A stretch of DNA of 14,584 nt from Puniceicoccaceae bacterium (GTDB taxonomy: Bacteria > Verrucomicrobiota > Verrucomicrobiia > Opitutales > Coraliomargaritaceae). This document shows positions 1 to 7,377 of this stretch, one piece after another. The stretch's first letter is position 1; the number at the start of each line of letters is the position of its first letter. Where the stretch lies: assembly GCA_003566795.1 (NCBI GenBank), contig PXBU01000381.1, forward strand, positions 1 through 14,584, in the 5' to 3' direction. Made by a program: the position numbers and the translations under genes. The notes beneath the pieces were generated by a model. It was not told where the DNA came from and searched no databases. It saw nothing but the letters and a program-made list of their open reading frames with translations.

Positions 1-315
1 CTGCTGATCGTGGAGCTGTTGCCTTCTGACCTGGATGAAACCTGGGAGAACGCCAAGGCCATCCGGGCCGAGTTGTTGGACCGCGGAGTCGTCGTGACTG
101 ACAGGACTGTCCTGCGTGATCTGGCCTTCATTCGACGCCACTTCCTGATCTTCATGGAAACCGAGCGGGGTCGCAAGCAACTCTGGCAGAAAGTGGGCGA
201 CGGCGACTGGCTTGATGCCTTCGAGCCTCGGATTCCGGAGCCGACATCGGCCGCTGAACCGGCAGCGCATACCTTTCTGTACGGCATTGCAGCGATAGCT
301 GGGAAGGTGCATTGA
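1..315 (+). CDS. Partial helix-turn-helix regulator-like protein, 3' end
   Basis: The reading frame is open to the first base of the window, so the start lies upstream; the GTG at 10 is an internal in-frame codon, not a supported start. About 104 residues are visible. The segment with RGVVVTDRTVLRDLAFIRRHF-like spacing resembles the recognition helix and following helix of DeoR/WYL-type winged helices, where an 'R-T-V-x-R-D-L' pattern is typical. A 'GRKQLWQKV' stretch after it could be the wing or linker. The chain stops about 60 residues later, too soon for a WYL ligand-binding domain after this helix, so it is a short HTH protein, a truncated WYL regulator, or a protein whose HTH is C-terminal. 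WYL regulators (for example BrxR) often sit beside BREX and other defence operons, which fits the neighbourhood. Family assignment is inference from a short motif. Confidence 0.45.
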   Translation: MLIVELLPSDLDETWENAKAIRAELLDRGVVVTDRTVLRDLAFIRRHFLIFMETERGRKQLWQKVGDGDWLDAFEPRIPEPTSAAEPAAHTFLYGIAAIAGKVH

Positions 316-335
316 TGCGAGCAAAAGCGCGCTCC

Positions 336-366
336 GCGGGCCACCGGCAAAGCCGTTGTGGCCCGC
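336..366. terminator. Strong stem-loop after the HTH gene
   Basis: A perfect 9-bp inverted repeat (GCGGGCCAC at 336-344, GTGGCCCGC at 358-366) encloses a second 4-bp stem (CGGC 345-348, GCCG 352-355) with an AAA loop and a 2-nt bulge. It lies 20 bases after the stop at 315 and before the ribosome-binding site of the next gene. The stem is strong enough for a terminator or attenuator, but no T-tract follows on the + strand, so intrinsic termination is uncertain. It could instead be an mRNA-stabilising or regulatory hairpin. Confidence 0.5.
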
Positions 367-409
367 TTCAAACCCGGCAACCAGTACTTGCATTCAAGGA
401 GAAATCAGG

Positions 410-868
410 ATGACCGCAACCATTGTCGAAATGCACCATGAGCAACGCCGGTTCGTTTTCCGTTGCCCGCTGACGGGCAGCCCGTTGGCAGGCGACATCG
501 ACGAGACCGACCAGGCATTCGCCAGCCCCTACTTCCTGTTCTGTGTTACCGAAGATGGCAGGATCTTTGCCCGGCGCGATGAACTGCCCGGCGATTTCGA
601 GTATGAGCTGAACGGCGCGCTCGAGGAACTGATGACGCAAACCACTTCGCAGCACTACCTGCTGTATGGCTGCCAGCTGCACAAGTTCATGGCCGGGGTG
701 GTTGCTCATTCTCTGCCGGACACCACCCTGATATTCGATCTGCTGGGCCAGCACAATCGCTTCCCCCAGTCAGAGCGCGCCTGGATTGCGATGGACTTCA
801 CCCTGCCCGCAAAACCAGCAGCGGACTGCCGAGTGGAATGCATCGGGACCCTGTTCCCGGCGGATTGA
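410..868 (+). CDS. Hypothetical protein, 152 aa
   Basis: I do not recognise this protein. I chose the ATG at 410 because AAGGAG (396-401) lies 8 bases upstream; an in-frame TTG at 356 would add 18 low-complexity residues and sits inside the 336-366 hairpin. The product is a soluble, acidic protein with no signal peptide and no membrane segment. The N-terminal 'RFVFRCPLTGSPL' has the feel of a small beta-rich domain, and the middle is rich in aromatic residues. There is only one Cys near the N-terminus and others are scattered, so no zinc-binding cluster is evident. Codon use is GC-rich like the genes that follow. It lies between a regulator-like fragment and a defence-island operon, so a role as an accessory or cargo gene is possible but unsupported. 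Confidence 0.75.
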   Translation: MTATIVEMHHEQRRFVFRCPLTGSPLAGDIDETDQAFASPYFLFCVTEDGRIFARRDELPGDFEYELNGALEELMTQTTSQHYLLYGCQLHKFMAGVVAHSLPDTTLIFDLLGQHNRFPQSERAWIAMDFTLPAKPAADCRVECIGTLFPAD

Positions 869-879
869 GCGGCCGCTGA

Positions 880-894
880 GTCAACTCGTTGACA
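880..894. promoter_or_regulatory. Palindrome over a -35-like hexamer (candidate operator)
   Basis: GTCAAC-TC-GTTGAC is a perfect 6-bp inverted repeat at 880-893, and its right arm overlaps TTGACA at 889-894, the consensus -35 hexamer. The best -10 candidate downstream (CGATAT at 914-919) is 19 bp away, longer than ideal. The layout is what one expects of a repressor site over a promoter, but it is a single unconfirmed site. Confidence 0.3.
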
Positions 895-1202
895 GCCATG
901 ATTTCGGTGATTCCGATATCTGGGAGAGTGCAGTGAAGGCGTCTGCAAAAGCCGCAAGACGGAGTGCTTGATAAATCTCGCCGGATCGTCAGAAGTTTGA
1001 CCGGAAATTGCCGCTGACTGAGAAAATCACCCGGGTTTTTGACGCCTTGAGCGCATTTTCAAAACCTTCCGGTCGACGGTAGCGGCGGTTCAAGCCCTTG
1101 ATGGCGGAAGACGAGACGAATGTTCTGCTTTTTCCCGAGCACTCGTGTCCGCGGCTACTCGGCAGAGGCGTCAGCTCCGGCCCCGAAATTTGACCCTCGT
1201 CA

Positions 1203-1232
1203 TTGACAGAGTGAGAGCGCGCTGGCCAGAAT
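1203..1232 (+). promoter_or_regulatory. Candidate sigma-70 promoter ahead of the macrodomain-like gene
   Basis: TTGACA at 1203-1208 is a perfect -35 hexamer, followed 18 bp later by CAGAAT (1227-1232), a 4-of-6 match to the -10 consensus. It would give a leader of roughly 135 bases before the ATG at 1375. Such matches occur by chance, so this is only a candidate. Confidence 0.25.
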
Positions 1233-1374
1233 GCAGATTGGCACCCCGTGCGCGGCCAGTCCGCGGCGGGAGAAAAAGCAAAAAAGGGGTAGGTGCTTCC
1301 AGCATGACGGGGCTGCATCGGGGGATTCAAAAATCAGAACCAACTGCCCGCCCACCCGGGCTTGAGTGCCGGTC

Positions 1375-2472
1375 ATGAGCTGGTTCGAGCAGCTGACCGG
1401 AATTGTCGAGCACCATCCTGACCAGGTCCGGGAGCAGCTGGACTGGGATGGCGAGCGGCTCCGCTCGCGGGCGAACGGCCGCAGCTTTCGACCCGGCCGG
1501 CTGGAAATCCCGGCCCTCGCCGAGCTGCGCCGGCAGGTTTCGGAAATCGAGAGTACCGCCCCGCGCTCGCTCCGTCTCTCGGAAATCGTCGCCGATGTGC
1601 GCGAACTCCACCGCGATCCCCGCCACGCCAATGCCGTCTTCCAGGTCGCCTCGCAGTTCAACCTGCTGGAAATGATCGGGCCGGACATCCCACCGGAGCA
1701 TGGCATCGGCGGCTACGAATACGACCGCACCCAGGGCCCGACCTGCGCCATCGCCTGCGGCGCCGGAACCATCTTCCGCAACTACCTCGTCGAAGTTGAC
1801 GGCCTGCCTGGACAAAGCGAGCATCGCCAGATCGACTGCCTTGCCGATCTGGGCGAAGCGCTCGGAAATGCCGACCAGAGTCTGTGGGAAATGCGAAACG
1901 GCTACGCCCTGGCTAGCGAGGCTGGCTTGAGGCGAATTTCTGAACGCCTGGCCGCTGCCGACGAGAGCGAGCGCGATGCCCTGCGCCAGCGCCTCCGCAT
2001 TGGACTGCAATGGCATACCGAAGTCACGCTACCGGCTGCAGGCCACGGTGTCAGCCAGGTCTATTGCTCTGCGCTGCCGGTGGCCTACAGTCGTCAGCCA
2101 GCTGAGTTGTGGGAGCCCTTCGCGCGTCTGGTGCTGGAGGCCACATACGAGGCTACATTCTGCGCTGCCCGACTGAACCGGGCTGAAACCGGCAACGACC
2201 AACTGTTCCTGACGCTGATTGGTGGCGGTGCCTTCGGCAATCACTTTCAATGGATTGCCGATGCGATCGAGCGGGCCACTGAGATCCATCTCCACAGTGA
2301 CCTGGACGTCCGAATCGTCAGTTACGGTCGTTCGAAAACGGAATTATTTGGGCTCGTGGAGCGACTGCGTCCCATGCTTTCTGCATCGAGTGTTGACATA
2401 TCGGACATTCGATGTCGTGGTGATCTGGATACTGGAAATCATCAACTTGACTTCCAGGAGAAAGCGCCATGA
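1375..2472 (+). CDS. Macrodomain-like protein (putative ADP-ribose binding or hydrolysis)
   Basis: A 365-aa soluble protein starting MSWFEQLTG. An in-frame GTG lies 9 bases upstream, and neither start has a strong ribosome-binding site; I prefer the ATG. Residues 87-100 (NAVFQVASQFNLLE) resemble the macrodomain strand and loop that ends in the conserved N-A/S-N of ADP-ribose binders. Residues 278-288 (FLTLIGGGAFG) resemble the glycine-rich phosphate-binding loop, followed by a helix 'WIADAIERA' as in macrodomains. Between them, residues 119-136 (TQGPTCAIACGAGTIFRN) are glycine-rich and look catalytic or ligand-binding. At 365 aa it is longer than a simple macrodomain (about 150-200 aa), closer to the size of poly(ADP-ribose) glycohydrolase-type proteins. 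It shares a 4-base ATGA overlap with the next gene, so the two are translationally coupled. Macrodomains occur in several anti-phage and toxin-antitoxin systems (for example DarTG). The fold assignment is by motif reading only. Confidence 0.6.
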   Translation: MSWFEQLTGIVEHHPDQVREQLDWDGERLRSRANGRSFRPGRLEIPALAELRRQVSEIESTAPRSLRLSEIVADVRELHRDPRHANAVFQVASQFNLLEMIGPDIPPEHGIGGYEYDRTQGPTCAIACGAGTIFRNYLVEVDGLPGQSEHRQIDCLADLGEALGNADQSLWEMRNGYALASEAGLRRISERLAAADESERDALRQRLRIGLQWHTEVTLPAAGHGVSQVYCSALPVAYSRQPAELWEPFARLVLEATYEATFCAARLNRAETGNDQLFLTLIGGGAFGNHFQWIADAIERATEIHLHSDLDVRIVSYGRSKTELFGLVERLRPMLSASSVDISDIRCRGDLDTGNHQLDFQEKAP

Positions 2473-4067
2473 ACCAGATCCATCTGCAGTCCGCCAACGG
2501 AAATCTCGCTGCGGTCTTCCCGTCCCTCGTTCGTCTGTGCCTGAAGCAGACTGCACGCGGTGACCACGAACGCCAGATGAAGATCCTGACCCGCCGCCAT
2601 GGTCTTGACGGTGCTCCCATCAATACGCTCGAAGAGCTGGGTGAGGTTTATGACGTCAGCCGTCAGCGCATCAGTCAACTGCAGGTCAAGGCGGAAAGCC
2701 GAATCCGCCAGCTGCTCGAGGACAGCCTGAAACGCCGCGCTTGGGATATCTGCCCGTCCCTGCGTTCTGCGTATGCCGACCTGAAGGACGACTTCGCCGC
2801 CGCCGGCCCGGCGCTCAGCCGGAGCCGCTTTCAGTCAGTCGTCCGCAAGCGGTTCGGAAACGCAGTCAAGGGTCACTGGTTCAGTCTGTTTGCGCAGACC
2901 CTTGATTATCGCCAGCTCGCTCCCAGCGCTAAGGTTCCGGTCGCCGAGCTGAGCGAGTTGTGGGTGCCGCAGGGACTTGCTCCACAGGGGTCGATCGATC
3001 AGGTTTTCCGGACCTTGAACGCACTGCGCAAGTCGCCGGAGGGTACGCCACTGACTACCCTGCTGGCGGAGCTGCGAAGCGCCGGTCATGCTTACATCGA
3101 CGAGCCATTGCTGCGAGTCATCATCAGTGCCCTTCCGCGTCTGCAGATCACGCGCTCCGAACAGGTTCGAATCCGTACAGAATGCCTCACTGGTGCATCA
3201 GACCAGGCCTGGCGCGTGCTCAAGAAGCATGGAAAACCGCTCCACCGGGATGAGATTGCGCGCAGGGTAAATGCGCTGCGCGTCGGACGTGGTCAGATGG
3301 ATCCCTGCACAACTGAAAACATCGCCAATCAGATGTGTGCGGACCCGCGTTTTGTCTGCTCCGGGAAAAGCGGATTCTGGGGTCTCAAGGAATGGGGTAC
3401 GGTCAGCGAGTCGACCATCGTCGAGGCGATGGAAGTCGCCCTGCATGCCGCCGGTCAACCCTTGACGATGAACGCATTGATCCGCGCCACCCTGCGTCTG
3501 CGCCCCGATGCTTCGCCGAAGTCAGTCAAATCCTACGTCGGCCAGCGCCCGGAGCAGTTCGTGAGAGCCGGCCGCGGCAAGGTCGCGCTTGCCAAATGGA
3601 AAATCGACCTGACCGATTCGACCCAGCGTGGAAAAGTTCGATGCAGTTCGGATGATTTCATCGCCGCAGTGGAGCTCGTCCGTGACGATCGCGAGGCCCT
3701 GCCACTGAAGGAGCTGATCGACGGCGTGGCCGAGCTGACTGGCCAGGCTGAGCCAACGGTTCGACTGCGGATCAGCGATCTGAAGGGAATCCACATCAAA
3801 GACATGAGCGGTCAGCGGGGCAAAAGGATTCATTTCACCTGTAACCAGATCCGCGCACCGGAGGCCGCCGCGCCGACCAAGCGTCAGCTGATTCAGTCGA
3901 GTATACGGAGCATCCTGAGCGAAAGACCGGCGAAGTACCGCAGGAAGGCAGATCTTCATGAGCAGGTGAGCCGACAGATTCCCTGCTGTCGTCCAACCTT
4001 CTATGCCTATCTTCGCGAAATGAACCTCGATTCGAAAACCTTTTCGCAAAGGGGGGAGCGCGCATGA
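2469..4067 (+). CDS. Sigma-70 region 4-like / HARE-HTH-like multi-HTH DNA-binding protein
   Basis: A 532-aa basic protein. AGGAG at 2456-2460 lies 8 bases before the ATG, which overlaps the upstream stop (ATGA). Residues 51-85 (NTLEELGEVYDVSRQRISQL and following) closely follow the helix-turn-helix of sigma-70 region 4, which in RpoD binds the -35 element. Residues about 244-308 and 316-377 form two related winged-helix segments: each opens with a helix ending in 'G-K/Q-P-L' plus a following helix, and closes with 'F-V-x-(S/A)-G...W', the pattern of HARE-HTH domains (RpoE delta subunit, ASXL proteins). Two more possible HTH segments lie at about 392-455 and 478-520. No sigma region 2 is visible, so it is unlikely to be a full sigma factor; a DNA-binding regulator or a DNA-sensing subunit is more likely. 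Coupled to the macrodomain-like gene, it probably acts with it. Confidence 0.7.
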   Translation: MNQIHLQSANGNLAAVFPSLVRLCLKQTARGDHERQMKILTRRHGLDGAPINTLEELGEVYDVSRQRISQLQVKAESRIRQLLEDSLKRRAWDICPSLRSAYADLKDDFAAAGPALSRSRFQSVVRKRFGNAVKGHWFSLFAQTLDYRQLAPSAKVPVAELSELWVPQGLAPQGSIDQVFRTLNALRKSPEGTPLTTLLAELRSAGHAYIDEPLLRVIISALPRLQITRSEQVRIRTECLTGASDQAWRVLKKHGKPLHRDEIARRVNALRVGRGQMDPCTTENIANQMCADPRFVCSGKSGFWGLKEWGTVSESTIVEAMEVALHAAGQPLTMNALIRATLRLRPDASPKSVKSYVGQRPEQFVRAGRGKVALAKWKIDLTDSTQRGKVRCSSDDFIAAVELVRDDREALPLKELIDGVAELTGQAEPTVRLRISDLKGIHIKDMSGQRGKRIHFTCNQIRAPEAAAPTKRQLIQSSIRSILSERPAKYRRKADLHEQVSRQIPCCRPTFYAYLREMNLDSKTFSQRGERA

Positions 4068-4162
4068 GCATTGATTCATCAAGTAAAACATCAGAGCGGT
4101 CGATAACTATTGGCGCTCCACAGCCTTTCGAGTTCCAAGGAGTGCGTAATGTGCGTAGCTAA
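4064..4162 (+). CDS. 32-aa mini-ORF or stub of a truncated third operon gene
   Basis: The ATG at 4064 overlaps the stop of the multi-HTH gene (ATGA), exactly as that gene overlaps its predecessor, and a purine-rich Shine-Dalgarno tract (AGGGGGGAG, 4050-4058) sits 5 bases upstream. The product begins MSIDSSSKTSERSITIGAPQ and ends after 32 residues at TAA 4160-4162. The opening looks like the start of a normal protein rather than a finished one. This suggests a third member of the operon that was truncated where the Druantia block joins, or a very small genuine protein. No family is recognised. Confidence 0.4.
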   Translation: MSIDSSSKTSERSITIGAPQPFEFQGVRNVRS

Positions 4163-4229
4163 CGATGCAGCAGATCCTATCGAGGAGGTTGCTGGCTGGA
4201 CATTGCTCTGCTGGAAACTGCAATGCTAA
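4149..4229 (+). CDS. 26-aa mini-ORF just upstream of druH (possible leader peptide)
   Basis: AAGGAG at 4137-4142 lies 6 bases before the ATG at 4149, the best ribosome-binding site between the multi-HTH gene and druH. The frame encodes 26 residues beginning MCVANDAADPIEEV and ends at TAA 4227-4229, only 4 bases before a GTG (4234) and 22 before another GTG (4252) that could start druH. It overlaps the preceding mini-ORF. It may be a leader whose translation couples to druH, or a remnant of an interrupted gene. No homologue is recognised. Confidence 0.3.
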   Translation: MCVANDAADPIEEVAGWTLLCWKLQC

Positions 4230-7200
4230 GGCGGTGAGGGAGATATCGAAGGTGGACCTTCTAAAGCAGATTCTTACTCGCAATAATATTCCACAGCCTG
4301 ACGGCCGTCCGCTCTTTGCCTATGAGCCTACTGCTGACGAAATGGCGCGACTTGCGAAGCTTTTACGATTTCGCGTCGAGAGTGGTCAGCGGCTGGTAAG
4401 CACTGGGCAGGCTTTCGTTCTCTGGGCATCGGAACGAATTCGCACAGAATTTCCAGGTGGTAAGCTCAGTTGGGATTTTGTTTTCGGAGGATTAGCGCTT
4501 CCACCCTTGGATCTTGCATCTACCTACTGGTTGGTTGAAAAAGGACTCCGAAGTTGGGGGCGTAGTGTACGTCGATTCGACCAGGGCAGCAGGGCTTTCT
4601 TGTATACGCTTCTTGCGGAGGGTGGCCTGCCTAATGCGGTGCTGCAGGAGGCTAGCCGTTACCGCTCGGTGCTCATTAGCCTTATGGCTGAACTGGAACG
4701 GGAGGGGGCGCTAGCGTCGACCGTCGCACGAGCGGTTGCTGCCCGCCATGTCCAGAGTCTCCCGCAGGCATTACGTAACGTAGATCAAGAAGAGCTGTTG
4801 TCAGAACTGGTTTTGGCGCTTATCGATCTCCGTCGAGCGCTTCCCGAGGACTTGCCTCAGGAATCAGCGATGTCCTGGCTAGATGCCAATCGACTCGATT
4901 GGCGCAATGAGCTCCCACTGCGACTTTCTGTTGATGCGATCGAGGGGATTGTGAAGCCCGCACTGACGGCTGAACGTCCACGTCCTGCCAGTGCGCTAGT
5001 TCAGAGGGAGTTGCGACGTGATGGCGCTGGAATATGGCACGGAGTGGTACATATCCTTGAGGGGGCATTGATCCCAGGCGAGGCGATGCCAGAGGCGCAA
5101 GAAAAACGATTGCGCCTAAGTTCTAGCGATGGAGCCAGCTTTATTGGTCAACCTGAACAGGGTGGCTGGCGCCTTCTCCATAGCGCGGGAAAGCCGATCG
5201 TCCCGATACCGCCGCAGAATGCACTGCTCTTGAAGGCATATACAGATGGGCAACAGTTAGGTGAAATTGTGCTTGATCCAGGAATGCCTGCTCCTCATCA
5301 GGCGCCGACTCTTTGGCGAGCCAGATCTATTGAGGAAGTCTCGCCCGAAGTTTTGGTGCCGCTTTCGGCTCGAGGCCAAACGCGTGCTCAGCGGATCTGG
5401 GTTCTGGCCGAAAACGGTGTGATACCGGAACCTGAAGAGGGGCTGTCTCTTGGCCCATCGGAGCCTGGTCCGGGCGGTTGCCTTTGGTCAGTTCGAGGCC
5501 AAGGGCGGCTCAGGATTGGAGAGGTTTCCTTAGCGCTGCGCACCGGTGCTGAAGCAGACTCACCAATCCCGAGAATACTGGCCAGCGGCCGGATTTTGAG
5601 AGGCTTTACGCATTCTCGGGGCATCCCAGTCTATCTGGGTTCGCCGGATATCTTTGGTGCTGAGGGTGAGCGCCCTTTACAGAGACTAGGTGGCCAGAAC
5701 CTCAGAGTGGGGTCACTTCAACAAGTCCTTTTTGGCGAACTCCTCGAGTGGGTGAAAGAGGGTTTTAGCTTGGCGCAGTTGCGGATGATCGTCATGCCAG
5801 TTGAGGTGACACTGTCGCTCTGGGAGATTTCGAGTACCCAGTTGCGTTTCCAAGCTTCAGGACTGTACTCTGGATTACATGCCGCTATAAGCGCTGGCAA
5901 TGTATGCAAAGAAGGAATCGTTTCTGTTGACGGAAGTCTGGAGTTAGATATTCAAGTTGATGATCTACCAGGCTTGGTTAGTCTGCGGCTATGGGAGCCA
6001 AAGGCTGGAGGCGCACTTGAGCTCTCAGCGCTTTGGCCAGCAAAGAGACCTCGAATTATTGATCCGGACGGGCGGGCGATTCGCGAAGAGCAAATAATCT
6101 CCATCAGGAGGTTGGCCGGTTGGCGCGGGTACCTGCCTGGCAAGGGTGGCGCAGCCTTGGTTAGGCTAATGGATCAAAAAAAACCGGTCGGGTTTGCGAA
6201 TCAGGGAGAAATCGCGTTCTCTTCATTGATGCCACTGATTCGCCAATCCTTAGCCCTCACTGGGGCAGATGGACGTGTGAATCTTCGTCTTGCGGCCGGT
6301 GTCGAGACGCCACGCATTTCAATCGGCCGCTATGATTGGGATTCAAACAGAGCTCTAGATGAGTTAGGTCTAGGGCGAACGGTTCTTGCCGCTATTAATC
6401 TCCATGATCCTGCTCAGGTTATGCGCACTCAGGCTGAGCGCTGCATTGACATCGTTGGTTGGCTTCGTGATAGTGAAGGGCTCTGGTTTATCCAGGGGGA
6501 GAGTGATCTTCTTGGTGTGATGCGTCCTTTTGCTTGGTCAGCGCAGCCCATAGAACGCACAACTAGAGACGAACGGGTTGCAATTCATGAATCGAATTGG
6601 ACTGAACTAATTGAGAAACCAGCTGCTCCCGGCTGGGAGTCCGCTTGGGCGCTTATCTCGGCGGTTCGGGATGAGGGTGATGCTGGGGCTCTTGATCAGG
6701 TACAGGCGCTTGCGCGTGCGCCTGCGGCAGCAGTAGCATTATTGATGATGGTGCCTCGGAGCGATCGTGCGGCCGCCCTTGATCTCGAGACAGAGGCGCC
6801 GTTCTGGTGGCCTCTCATTCCTATCCATTCCTGGGCTATGGGAGTGTCGGTCGCGCACCAACGACTTCAGGAAAAGCTTGTTATGGCTGGTTTCACGTAT
6901 GCCGACGCATCAGACTATGCCGACGAGGGTATAGCTCGGGTAGCGAGTGAATTGGTGACACTGAGGCCCGAACTAGCCGCGCACATGGGCGTCGGTCTCA
7001 AATCTTCTGGCTTAAGCCCAAAGCTGATGACTGTAAACGGCGGTGTCGACCATTTGTTGCCATCAGCGACTGTCGCGCACGTATTGCTGAGTGGAGCCGC
7101 TCAGGATGCCGCGCGCCGTTTCGACACGCTTCCCGATGGAGCCTCTGGGTTGAACGCTCTCCGCCTTGATGTGCCTGATGGCTGCAACGAAGTCAATGCT

Positions 7201-7377
7201 CCTCTTTTTCATGCACCGCTGGTCGTAGCAGAAGTGGCGGCCGGCCTGCGCCCGGCCCTTGAGGCCCCTGAAATTCTTCGTCTCATTGCTCTTCGTGAGG
7301 CCGATACGGTCTGGTTTGATCGAGCGCTTCCCATCGCGCTCACTCTAGCCCTTTCACTGCCTGAGGTTAGTCAATGA
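4165..7377 (+). CDS. druH: DruH, Druantia type III protein of unknown biochemical function
   Basis: A large protein (1,070 aa from the ATG at 4165) directly upstream of the giant druE helicase, which is the gene order and size of druH in Druantia type III. I see no ATPase, nuclease or methylase motif, no signal peptide and no membrane helices. The N-terminal region around residues 31-65 (DLLKQILTRNNIPQPDGRP onward) looks like the natural beginning of the fold, with a helix-rich region to about residue 250 and a largely beta-rich middle. The start is uncertain: the ATG at 4165 has no ribosome-binding site, whereas GTG at 4252 has GAGGGAGA at 4236-4243 and would give 1,041 aa starting at the conserved-looking segment. 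The stop overlaps the druE ATG by 4 bases. GC is clearly lower than upstream (30 of 60 bases in row 4261 against 37 of 60 in row 3001), suggesting separate acquisition. Druantia protects against phages by an unresolved mechanism. The identification rests on context and size. Confidence 0.82.
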   Translation: MQQILSRRLLAGHCSAGNCNAKAVREISKVDLLKQILTRNNIPQPDGRPLFAYEPTADEMARLAKLLRFRVESGQRLVSTGQAFVLWASERIRTEFPGGKLSWDFVFGGLALPPLDLASTYWLVEKGLRSWGRSVRRFDQGSRAFLYTLLAEGGLPNAVLQEASRYRSVLISLMAELEREGALASTVARAVAARHVQSLPQALRNVDQEELLSELVLALIDLRRALPEDLPQESAMSWLDANRLDWRNELPLRLSVDAIEGIVKPALTAERPRPASALVQRELRRDGAGIWHGVVHILEGALIPGEAMPEAQEKRLRLSSSDGASFIGQPEQGGWRLLHSAGKPIVPIPPQNALLLKAYTDGQQLGEIVLDPGMPAPHQAPTLWRARSIEEVSPEVLVPLSARGQTRAQRIWVLAENGVIPEPEEGLSLGPSEPGPGGCLWSVRGQGRLRIGEVSLALRTGAEADSPIPRILASGRILRGFTHSRGIPVYLGSPDIFGAEGERPLQRLGGQNLRVGSLQQVLFGELLEWVKEGFSLAQLRMIVMPVEVTLSLWEISSTQLRFQASGLYSGLHAAISAGNVCKEGIVSVDGSLELDIQVDDLPGLVSLRLWEPKAGGALELSALWPAKRPRIIDPDGRAIREEQIISIRRLAGWRGYLPGKGGAALVRLMDQKKPVGFANQGEIAFSSLMPLIRQSLALTGADGRVNLRLAAGVETPRISIGRYDWDSNRALDELGLGRTVLAAINLHDPAQVMRTQAERCIDIVGWLRDSEGLWFIQGESDLLGVMRPFAWSAQPIERTTRDERVAIHESNWTELIEKPAAPGWESAWALISAVRDEGDAGALDQVQALARAPAAAVALLMMVPRSDRAAALDLETEAPFWWPLIPIHSWAMGVSVAHQRLQEKLVMAGFTYADASDYADEGIARVASELVTLRPELAAHMGVGLKSSGLSPKLMTVNGGVDHLLPSATVAHVLLSGAAQDAARRFDTLPDGASGLNALRLDVPDGCNEVNAPLFHAPLVVAEVAAGLRPALEAPEILRLIALREADTVWFDRALPIALTLALSLPEVSQ

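Larger units (their letters stand above)
869..1374. other. 506-base stretch without a convincing gene
   Basis: Open frames on both strands here are short and lack good ribosome-binding sites, and none gives a recognisable protein. What can be seen: a perfect GTCAAC-TC-GTTGAC palindrome at 880-893, a TTGACA hexamer at 889-894 and another at 1203-1208, and an A-rich tract around 1271-1287. No insertion-sequence termini, tRNA or CRISPR repeats were recognised. It most likely carries the promoter of the operon that begins at 1375, possibly with degraded sequence from a past rearrangement. Confidence 0.5.

Noticed and set aside
368..754. 128-aa minus-strand frame
   Set aside because: Antisense shadow of the 410-868 gene; no ribosome-binding site or recognisable domain.
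989..1330. 113-aa minus-strand frame in the 869-1374 stretch
   Set aside because: No ribosome-binding site, odd residue composition and no known motif; I considered a decayed transposase but could not support it.
1327..2016. 229-aa minus-strand frame
   Set aside because: Complement of the GC-rich macrodomain-like gene; long antisense frames are expected at this GC content.
3522..4091. 189-aa minus-strand frame
   Set aside because: Antisense of the multi-HTH gene, with no family match.
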